From an uncultured Pseudomonadota bacterium (GTDB taxonomy: Bacteria; Pseudomonadota; Gammaproteobacteria; Methylococcales; Methylomonadaceae), in NCBI GenBank assembly GCA_903867225.1, contig CAIPQN010000106.1, positions 36,966 through 100,965 on the forward strand: a DNA stretch of 64,000 nucleotides, given 5' to 3'. Numbering within the stretch: the first letter of the stretch is position 1; each line of letters opens with the position of its first letter. Below are positions 58,211 through 64,000 of this stretch, piece after piece. The position numbers and the translations under genes were made by a program. The notes beneath the pieces were generated by a model. It was not told where the DNA came from. It did not search any database and saw nothing but the letters and a program-made list of their open reading frames with translations.

Positions 58211-58939
58211 TTACGGTTTAGCCGCTGTGACTAAAGCATTTACAGCAACACGATGCGTTAAATAAATTTCGTGAAATCCTGCTTTATCGAGTTGTGTCAA
58301 CGCTGCGGTTTCACGCATGACATGATTTTCAGATTCGTCGTTAAACAAATGAATAATCCAATGTTCGAGTAAATCCAATTTTTGTTCAGCAATTAATACA
58401 CGAAAATAACCTGCCACTTCTTCTTGAATCGTGCGTGTGTGTTGCGAAATATCATCTAAACCATAACGATCGCCATTTATAAATTCTCCACCTGATTTTA
58501 AAACACGAAAAATTTCATCAACCACTTCGGCACGATAATCATCTGAAAAATTATGTAATGTGTACGCCGACACAACCACATCAACACTGTTACTTGGTAG
58601 ATTTTGCAATGCAGTAAGTGCGTCATTTTCCGAAAACGTAAGCTGTCCTGATTCAACCCACGCATTAAGATTTTTTTTAGCTTGATTTTGCATGACAGGT
58701 TCGTTGTCAATGCTTAGAATTTGCGTATTTTTGCTGGCGTTTAGAATCGCCAATGTCGTGATTCCTGTACCACCGCCCAATTCGACGACATTTAATTTTT
58801 CAGTTTTTGTGTCGGTGCAATCCTTTAACGTTTCGCCCACCAAATGACTCATTTTTGTTGCCAACGGACAAATTAAATTGAGCATATCGTAGTCTTGTCC
58901 AATTACGCCTGAAAATAACGCATCATATTTCGCACTCAT
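58211..58939 (-). CDS. Class I SAM-dependent methyltransferase
   Basis: 242 residues. Motif I is VVELGGGTGITTLAIL (about 51-66), motif II has SIDNEP, then VDVVVSAYTLHNF and EIFRVLKSGGEFINGDRYG. The last 60 residues resemble small-molecule methyltransferases of the UbiE type. The substrate is unknown. It is tightly packed between the DUF1244 gene (2 nt) and moaC (0 nt), so one transcript is likely. Confidence 0.85.
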   Translation of the reverse strand: MSAKYDALFSGVIGQDYDMLNLICPLATKMSHLVGETLKDCTDTKTEKLNVVELGGGTGITTLAILNASKNTQILSIDNEPVMQNQAKKNLNAWVESGQLTFSENDALTALQNLPSNSVDVVVSAYTLHNFSDDYRAEVVDEIFRVLKSGGEFINGDRYGLDDISQHTRTIQEEVAGYFRVLIAEQKLDLLEHWIIHLFNDESENHVMRETAALTQLDKAGFHEIYLTHRVAVNALVTAAKP

Positions 58940-58941
58940 TT

Positions 58942-59241
58942 TTATAACTCCTGTGGTTTTTTTGCGGCATAAGCAGCAAGTTGTTCTGGCGTAGCTTCCG
59001 TTTGAAATTTATCTTTCCATTCACCGTAAGGCATACCGTAAACCATTTCACGAGCTTGTTCGTAATTCAATTCTAAAGCTTGCTCTTGTGCGGCGGCAGT
59101 AAGCCATTTCGACAAACAATTTCGACAAAAATCTGCCGTAATCATTAAGTCGATATTCTGAACTTCCGTATGAGTTTGCAAATGTGAAACTAAACGGCGA
59201 AAGGCGGCGGCTTCTAATTCAGTTTGTTGCGTTGATGTCAT
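58942..59241 (-). CDS. DUF1244 family protein
   Basis: 99 residues, helical, with the conserved ADFCRNCLSKWLTAAA (about 36-51) and MVYGMPYGEWKDKFQTEATPEQLAA (about 66-90). The Cys-x-x-Cys pair may hold a metal. Function unknown. It is the promoter-proximal gene of DUF1244-methyltransferase-moaC-lpxD. Confidence 0.88.
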   Translation of the reverse strand: MTSTQQTELEAAAFRRLVSHLQTHTEVQNIDLMITADFCRNCLSKWLTAAAQEQALELNYEQAREMVYGMPYGEWKDKFQTEATPEQLAAYAAKKPQEL

Positions 59242-59288
59242 GATTTTTCCAATTTTTTAAAAAGAAGGTCTTACAGCATTTTAACAGA

Positions 59289-59316
59289 ATTATTCTGCCT
59301 ATACATTGCGTGACAA
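59289..59316 (-). promoter_or_regulatory. Promoter of the DUF1244-moaC-lpxD transcript
   Basis: On the minus strand TTGTCA (59316-59311), a 16-nt spacer and AATAAT (59294-59289), each five of six to consensus, about 48 nt before the DUF1244 start. Confidence 0.55.
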
Positions 59317-59328
59317 AGATTTTACAAT
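59300..59328 (+). promoter_or_regulatory. Candidate promoter of the yciB transcript
   Basis: TATACA (59300-59305), a 17-nt spacer and TACAAT (59323-59328), overlapping the divergent promoter on the other strand. The two polymerase sites would exclude each other. Confidence 0.4.
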
Positions 59329-59393
59329 ACCATCCACGTTAGGGATTTCGCCTTAACCGTTCACATTTTCATTCCATCACTTACCGCGATTTC

Positions 59394-59933
59394 ATGATTA
59401 AACAACTGGTTGAATTTTTCCCCATCTTACTTTTTTTCATTGCCTTCAAACTTTACGACATTTACGTCGCGACAGCGGTCGTGATCATCGCCACAATTTT
59501 GCAAGTCGCTTTCATGTGGTACAAACATGGAAAAGTGGAAACGATGCAATGGATTACGTTGATTTTAGTGGTTGTAATGGGCGGTTTAACATTGATTTTG
59601 CACGATGAACAATTCGTTAAATGGAAATTATCGATTATCGAATGGCTATTCGGAGGCGCGTTTTTAGGCAGTCAATTTATCGGAAAAAAACCGTTTATCG
59701 AACGCATGATGTCGAGCCAACTGACGTTGCCCGCGACGATTTGGAAAACATTGAATTTGTGTTGGGCGGCATTTTTCATCGGCGTAGGCTGTTTAAATGT
59801 ATATGTCATGTTTAATTACGATACTAACGATTGGGTCACATTTAAAACGTTTATTGTGCCAGCGATGATGGCAGTGTTTATTGTCGTTCAAATGATTTTT
59901 CTCTATAAATATCTACCCGACAGCGAGGCATAA
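59394..59933 (+). CDS. yciB: Septation protein A / inner membrane protein YciB
   Basis: 179 residues with five to six hydrophobic helices, the family start [20 protein letters not shown] (about 3-22), [19 protein letters not shown] and the PLIERMM-like KPFIERMM. It is an inner membrane protein tied to envelope integrity and septation. It opens the yciB-yciI-bolA-ppi run, with a 2-nt gap to yciI. Confidence 0.94.
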   Translation: MIKQLVEFFPILLFFIAFKLYDIYVATAVVIIATILQVAFMWYKHGKVETMQWITLILVVVMGGLTLILHDEQFVKWKLSIIEWLFGGAFLGSQFIGKKPFIERMMSSQLTLPATIWKTLNLCWAAFFIGVGCLNVYVMFNYDTNDWVTFKTFIVPAMMAVFIVVQMIFLYKYLPDSEA

Positions 59934-59935
59934 AA

Positions 59936-60238
59936 ATGCTTTATGCAATTATGAGTGAAGATGTCACCGACAGTTTGCCGAAACGTCAATCAGCACGTCC
60001 AGCGCATTTAGTGCGTTTACAAACTTTGCAAGATGCAGGACGTTTAATTCTTGCTGGATCACATCCCGCTATTGATTCTGAAAATCCAGCCGAAGCAGGT
60101 TTTACAGGAAGTTTGATTGTGGCAGAGTTTGCCTCACTTGAAGATGCAAAAAGTTGGGCAAATGCTGACCCTTATATGGACGCGGGTGTTTATGTTCGCG
60201 TCGTTGTTAAACCTTTTAAACAAGTTTTTCCCTCATGA
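59936..60238 (+). CDS. yciI: YciI family protein
   Basis: 100 residues of ferredoxin-like fold. It has the family core [25 protein letters not shown] (about 21-45) with the conserved His, and [13 protein letters not shown] (about 74-86) with the Asp. Biochemical role unknown; the His-Asp pair suggests an enzyme. It overlaps bolA by 4 nt. Confidence 0.93.
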   Translation: MLYAIMSEDVTDSLPKRQSARPAHLVRLQTLQDAGRLILAGSHPAIDSENPAEAGFTGSLIVAEFASLEDAKSWANADPYMDAGVYVRVVVKPFKQVFPS

Positions 60239-60519
60239 AAGAAACTATAGATTCGATTCGTCATAATTTAACCACTGTATTAAAGCCATCGTTGCTAGAA
60301 ATTATTGACAACAGTGCTGCTCACGCAGGTCATGCTGGCGCACGCAAAGGTGGCGGTCATTACAATGTCACGATTGTAAGTGCTGCGTTTGAAAAGAAAA
60401 CACTTGTCCAACGCCATCAACTGATTTATGCCGCGTTGGGTGATATGATGAAAGAAGAAATTCACGCTTTAGGCATTAACGCCCTTACTCCCACTGAAGA
60501 AACCAAAGGAAACAAATAA
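60235..60519 (+). CDS. bolA: BolA family protein
   Basis: 94 residues, class II KH-like fold. [41 protein letters not shown] holds the His residues used with monothiol glutaredoxins for [2Fe-2S] binding. The end [16 protein letters not shown] is typical. The group (BolA versus IbaG) is BolA-like by the His-rich loop. It abuts the parvulin gene with no gap. Confidence 0.93.
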   Translation: MKETIDSIRHNLTTVLKPSLLEIIDNSAAHAGHAGARKGGGHYNVTIVSAAFEKKTLVQRHQLIYAALGDMMKEEIHALGINALTPTEETKGNK

Positions 60520-61551
60520 ATGAAAATTAAATTACTCTCTTTAATGGTCGCTGGTTTAGCCATAACAGGTTGTGATCAAAAACCTGCAAATACCGCCACT
60601 ACTGCAGCAACGTCTGCACCTGTAACAGCTGCTGCACCAACTGTTGATAAAGCAGATGCTGTTGCTGTTGTGAACGGTCAATATATTCCCAAAGCTGCGC
60701 TAGAAGAATTAGAAAAAGAAATTGCTACTCGTAGTCACGGTCAAACTTTTCCAAAAGAAAAATTGGTTGAAGAGTTAATTCAACGCGAATTGTTGATTCA
60801 AGACGCAACCCAAAAACATTTGGACACGAATCCTGAATTCGTCGCTCGCTTAAATGATGCTCGTAAAGCGTTATTATCACAAAGCGATTTGCAAAATTTT
60901 ATCGCTGCAAATCCTGTGACAGAAGCGGAAGTGAAAGCGGAATATGACTCAAAAGTCGCTGCTGAAAAAGGCACAGAATACAAAGCGCGTCACATTTTGG
61001 TGAAAACAGAAGCCGAAGCGAAAAAAATTATTGCTGATTTAGATAAAGGTGGTGATTTCAAAAAATTGGCTGACAAACTTTCATTAGATGGTAAAGAAGC
61101 GCAAAACGGTGGAGATTTAGGTTGGTTCTTAGCAGCACAAATGGTTGCACCATTTTCAGATGCTGTTGCTGCGTTGGAAAATGGCAAATACACCAAAACG
61201 CCAGTGCAAACACAATTTGGTTTTCATGTGATTATGCGTGAAGAATCGCGTCCACAAACACCACCACCTTTGGACGCAGTAAAAGAACAATTGATGCCAT
61301 ATTTGCAACGTCAAAAAATTGAAAATATGTTGAAAGGTTTGCGTACCGCTGCAAAAGTTGAAGTTTTAATTCCTTTAACAGAAGAAAAACCGAAAGTTGA
61401 AATGCCCGCTGACGCAGCAGCACCCGCTACTATTGAATCTGTTCAACCAACAGCAGCGGAACCCGCAGCAGCACCTGTTGCCGCTGAACCGACAACCGCT
61501 GCTCCCGCAGTTGAAGCGGCTCCAGCACCTGCTGTTGAACCTACAAAATAA
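60520..61551 (+). CDS. Parvulin-type peptidyl-prolyl isomerase lipoprotein
   Basis: 343 residues. The lipobox AITGC gives a lipidated Cys18. An N-terminal SurA/trigger-like helical part (about 45-150) is followed by the PpiC rotamase domain (about 155-245) with YKARHILVKTEAEA, GGDLGWF and TQFGFHVI. The C-terminal 65 residues are an Ala/Pro/Glu/Val low-complexity tail. It probably folds exported proteins in the periplasm. The A-P tail is presumably disordered. Confidence 0.9.
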   Translation: MKIKLLSLMVAGLAITGCDQKPANTATTAATSAPVTAAAPTVDKADAVAVVNGQYIPKAALEELEKEIATRSHGQTFPKEKLVEELIQRELLIQDATQKHLDTNPEFVARLNDARKALLSQSDLQNFIAANPVTEAEVKAEYDSKVAAEKGTEYKARHILVKTEAEAKKIIADLDKGGDFKKLADKLSLDGKEAQNGGDLGWFLAAQMVAPFSDAVAALENGKYTKTPVQTQFGFHVIMREESRPQTPPPLDAVKEQLMPYLQRQKIENMLKGLRTAAKVEVLIPLTEEKPKVEMPADAAAPATIESVQPTAAEPAAAPVAAEPTTAAPAVEAAPAPAVEPTK

Positions 61552-61558
61552 TTTCTAA

Positions 61559-61587
61559 GCGAGTTCACGATTTTGTCGTGAACTCGC
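61559..61587. terminator. 12-bp hairpin after the parvulin gene
   Basis: GCGAGTTCACGA (61559-61570), loop TTTTG, TCGTGAACTCGC (61576-61587), a perfect stem followed by CTACATTTT. It may partly terminate the yciB operon; the ferredoxin gene starts 12 nt later. Confidence 0.5.
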
Positions 61588-61598
61588 CTACATTTTCT

Positions 61599-61925
61599 AT
61601 GTCTAAAACTACTATTTTCGTTTGTACTAATCGCCGTTTTTCTACGGAGCATCCTTCTTGTGGAGCGCGTGGTGGTGAAGAATTATTACAACAATTACAA
61701 ATCGCAACAAAAGAATGCGACATCGATGTTGTTTCAAGTATTTGTTTTGGACATTGTACAGAAGGCGCAGTGGCAAAAATTTCGCCTAACGGCAATTTTT
61801 ATCATCACGTTACCGAGCTGGATATTCCGATGTTAATTGCCGATGCAAATAAATTAGCCGCTACAAAACCTTCTCCAAATATTGCACCATTAATTGAAGA
61901 TTCCGATTCCCACGATATTGATTAA
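61599..61925 (+). CDS. Thioredoxin-like [2Fe-2S] ferredoxin
   Basis: 108 residues from the ATG at 61599; an in-frame GTG at 61578 lies inside the hairpin. Cysteines at 9, 21, 49 and 53 (VCTNRR, PSCGARGG, SICFGHC) form the Cys-x11-Cys...Cys-x3-Cys pattern of thioredoxin-like ferredoxins. The conserved GxC-x-GPVV-type end is replaced by GHCTEGAVAKI. The electron partner is unknown. The last 65 nt overlap the end of recJ on the other strand. Confidence 0.85.
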   Translation: MSKTTIFVCTNRRFSTEHPSCGARGGEELLQQLQIATKECDIDVVSSICFGHCTEGAVAKISPNGNFYHHVTELDIPMLIADANKLAATKPSPNIAPLIEDSDSHDID

Positions 61926-63615
61926 TATCCAATTTATACGCCAAACAAACTCGTCGCATTCCTTGCCATATTTCTGGTTTATCCACATTGAATGCAATCG
62001 CTTCCAATTCTTTACCCGCCGCACACGTTCGTACTAATAATTTCAAATGCGCGTCTTTTAAAATCCGCACATTCACCACTTCAAAAATTCCATGAAAAAT
62101 GGGTTCGGGAAAATGTTGCCCCCATGTCGTCACGTTTTGTAATAAATCTGCAAATTCTAAACTTAAATCTGCTTCTGTTAATTCGCCATCTGAGAGAATT
62201 TTTTGTTGTAAATCAATTTGACTCAAACGTCGTCCCACCATTTCATTAAATGCAATCGTAAATGACGGCAAATGATGAGCGTGCATACTCAAACCCGCCG
62301 CCATCGCATGACCGCCGAATTGCAAAATTAAATTCGGGTGTTCAGTTGCAATATCACTTAATACATCGCGCAAATGAACACCTTCAATTGATCGCCCTGA
62401 ACCTTTCAACAAATCATGTCCTGCAGAGGCAAACGTAATCACAGGACGATGTAATCGATCTTTAATTCGTGCTGCTAAAATACCAATGACACCTTGATGC
62501 CAATTTGCATCATATAAACATACGCCCCATTTTTCATGAGGTTTATCGAGCGCGAATGTATCTGCTAATAAACTCATGGCTTCTTGTTTCATCGTATGTT
62601 CAATTTCGCGCCGTTCTTTATTCAAAGAATCTAAATGCGTCGCCATTTTTAACGCATTCGCAAAATCATTTTCAAGCAAACAATTGATACCAAGCGACAT
62701 ATCTTGAATTCGACCCGCCGCATTCAAACGTGGCGCAACACTAAAACCAAAATCACCCGCTTGTAACGATGTCGCATTTTTTCCTGCGATTTCAATTAAC
62801 GCCAAAATTCCTGCGTGACCTTGACCATTGCGAATTCTTAATAAACCTTGATGTACTAATGCACGGTTCACTTTGTCCAACGTCACTACGTCAGCAACCG
62901 TTCCAAGCGCAACAAAATCAAGCAATTGTGCCAAATTTGGTTCGGGAATGTTTTGCGATTCAAACCAATTTTGTTCACGCAATCGACTCCGTAATGCCGA
63001 CAACACATAAAAAATTACACCCACGCCCGCAATAGATTTGCTGGGAAATTCATCAAAAACTAAATTAGGATTTACGATAGCATCAGCAGCAGGCAAAATT
63101 TTCGCAGGCAAATGATGGTCGGTAATTAATACCGTCATGCCGTGTTCTTTTGCGGCTAAAACACCTTCGTGACTGCCAATGCCGTTATCCACAGTGATAA
63201 TGACTTGTGCGTTTTTTTGAGCGACGAGTTCAACAATTTCAGGCGTTAATCCATAAGCGTGTTCAAAACGATTCGGCACAATAAAATCCACATTTTTCGC
63301 CCCCAATAAACGAAAGCCTTTCATTGCCACCGCACAACTCGTCGCACCATCTGCGTCAATGTCTGCCACGATGCAAATGTTTTGTTGTTGCTCTAATGCT
63401 GTGACTAAATGTGTCACCATGCTTTCCATATTTGAAAATAACCACGGGGATGGCAATTTGGACAAACTACGATCTAATTGTTCGCTAGATGTTAAGCCAC
63501 GAGCTAAAAAAATGCGTTTCAAAATTGCTGGCAATTCGCCGAAATCTTCGCTTTGTTCCAAAACGGAACGCGGCACGATAGTTTTTTTTACGCCTTGGTA
63601 GTAGAGTGTTGTCAT
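61861..63615 (-). CDS. recJ: Single-stranded-DNA exonuclease RecJ
   Basis: 584 residues from the ATG at 63615; a TTG six bases earlier is the alternative. DHH motifs are VADIDADGATSCAV (about 78-91), VDNGIGSHEG and ITDHHLPA (about 160-167), then APRLNAAGRI and a DHHA1 part with GGHAMAAGLS (about 436-445). The C-terminal OB-fold and tail are present. It degrades 5' ends in RecF repair and mismatch repair. It converges on the ferredoxin gene with a 65-nt overlap. Confidence 0.96.
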   Translation of the reverse strand: MTTLYYQGVKKTIVPRSVLEQSEDFGELPAILKRIFLARGLTSSEQLDRSLSKLPSPWLFSNMESMVTHLVTALEQQQNICIVADIDADGATSCAVAMKGFRLLGAKNVDFIVPNRFEHAYGLTPEIVELVAQKNAQVIITVDNGIGSHEGVLAAKEHGMTVLITDHHLPAKILPAADAIVNPNLVFDEFPSKSIAGVGVIFYVLSALRSRLREQNWFESQNIPEPNLAQLLDFVALGTVADVVTLDKVNRALVHQGLLRIRNGQGHAGILALIEIAGKNATSLQAGDFGFSVAPRLNAAGRIQDMSLGINCLLENDFANALKMATHLDSLNKERREIEHTMKQEAMSLLADTFALDKPHEKWGVCLYDANWHQGVIGILAARIKDRLHRPVITFASAGHDLLKGSGRSIEGVHLRDVLSDIATEHPNLILQFGGHAMAAGLSMHAHHLPSFTIAFNEMVGRRLSQIDLQQKILSDGELTEADLSLEFADLLQNVTTWGQHFPEPIFHGIFEVVNVRILKDAHLKLLVRTCAAGKELEAIAFNVDKPEIWQGMRRVCLAYKLDINQYRGNRNLQLMVQYLEKVL

Positions 63616-63621
63616 TTGCAA

Positions 63622-64000
63622 TAGATCAATGATTTAAAATAAAAATAGCTGGGCTACCTGTCAGGTCTCGTGTGATTATGTACCGATTCGCGAAAAATTT
63701 CAGGCTTAATTTTTTGCCATTTTGTAACATCTCATTATCCACAAGTATTTTGAGTTAAAATTCACAGATGAATATCTCAAAGCTAGAATTGCTAAAAATA
63801 GCAGAAAAAGAACACACGCCATTGGTGGATGTGTTGCTGGAATCGCTAGTATGGCAAAGCTGTTACCAACGGCTGAATTTTGACCCCTTTTTAACAAAAA
63901 ACATCGTTTTTAATTGACCCCCTATTGAAGTGTGGTTTATGACTTCAATCCATTGTCGTTATTGATTTCTACGATATTCTATTTTTCGTTAAATGGATTA
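63622..64000. other. Region without a supported gene; GACCCC repeats at its end
   Basis: No convincing coding region. Reading frames of about 50 (63768-63917, +) and 63 residues (63706-63897, -) show no family features. TTGACCCC occurs at 63880-63887 and 63914-63921, followed by ATTGAAGT/ACTTCAAT (63924-63931 and 63942-63949). Paired GGGGTCAA repeats of this kind are remembered from IS21-family ends. This may be the edge of an IS that continues beyond the window. Confidence 0.35.

Noticed and set aside
63706..63897. A 63-residue minus-strand frame with a hydrophobic stretch after recJ
   Set aside because: No ribosome site or family features; the start falls within the GACCCC repeat zone.

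Overview
The window is an AT-rich (roughly 40% G+C by eye) gammaproteobacterial chromosome segment. It is dense with housekeeping genes in short, often overlapping operons. The grouping follows Pseudomonas-type neighbourhoods: ubiG-mupP-SDR, rnhA-methyltransferase-mltD, rsmI-rnpB-dcw, initiator tRNA-rimP-nusA-infB-rbfA, and yciB-yciI-bolA-ppi. Genus cannot be fixed from sequence alone. The AT content, PNAG genes and isolated lpxD/sdhA would fit a Thiotrichales- or Methylococcales-like lineage, but that is inference.

Layout. 1-2561 (-): C-terminally cut HAMP-PAS-PAS-GGDEF-EAL protein. 2687-6670 (-): ubiG, mupP, an SDR, sufT and an OmpA-like porin, headed by a tiny membrane protein. 6829-9267 (+): YcxB-like protein and an ABC-F ATPase. 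9346-14324 (+): mlaA, pgaB, pgaC, pgaD and a stand-alone response regulator (a PNAG polysaccharide locus without pgaA). 14325-18209: EmrB/EmrA efflux pair divergent from a TolC-like channel. 18275-24411 (-): cold-shock protein, PilE-like pilin, rbfA, infB, nusA, rimP, two intrinsic terminators and tRNA-fMet. 24506-28840: rnhA, methyltransferase, mltD, yraN, rsmI and the RNase P RNA. 28974-46862 (+): the division and cell wall (dcw) cluster from rsmH to ftsZ plus lpxC, with murB and ddl fused into one gene and mraZ missing. 46863-48989 (+): a lone sdhA and a DUF3147 protein. 48986-51697 (-): Lon-like protease and BON lipoprotein. 51918-54165 (+): trhP-type U32 protein and an unassigned membrane protein, separated by a 100-bp MITE-like inverted repeat. 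54157-59241 (-/+): rng, maf, a 62-aa membrane protein, lpxD, moaC, a methyltransferase and DUF1244. 59394-61925 (+): yciB, yciI, bolA, a parvulin and a thioredoxin-like ferredoxin, convergent with recJ (-). The last 380 bases hold no clear gene but contain repeats reminiscent of an IS21-type end.

Themes. Most of the window builds the envelope. It encodes the full cytoplasmic pathway from UDP-MurNAc to lipid II (murB-G, mraY, ddl), the divisome core (ftsL, I, W, Q, A, Z), MurNAc recycling (mupP), lipid A synthesis (lpxC, lpxD), outer membrane lipid asymmetry (mlaA), an OmpA-type wall anchor, lytic transglycosylase MltD and PNAG synthesis. The second theme is translation and RNA: infB, nusA, rimP, rbfA, rsmH, rsmI, RNase P RNA, RNase G, RNase HI and TrhP. 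No CRISPR array, prophage or clear defence system is visible. The observations most worth checking are the MurB-Ddl fusion, the pgaA-less PNAG locus, the tandem terminators ahead of rimP-nusA-infB, the sdhA gene abutting lpxC, and the MITE-like element.
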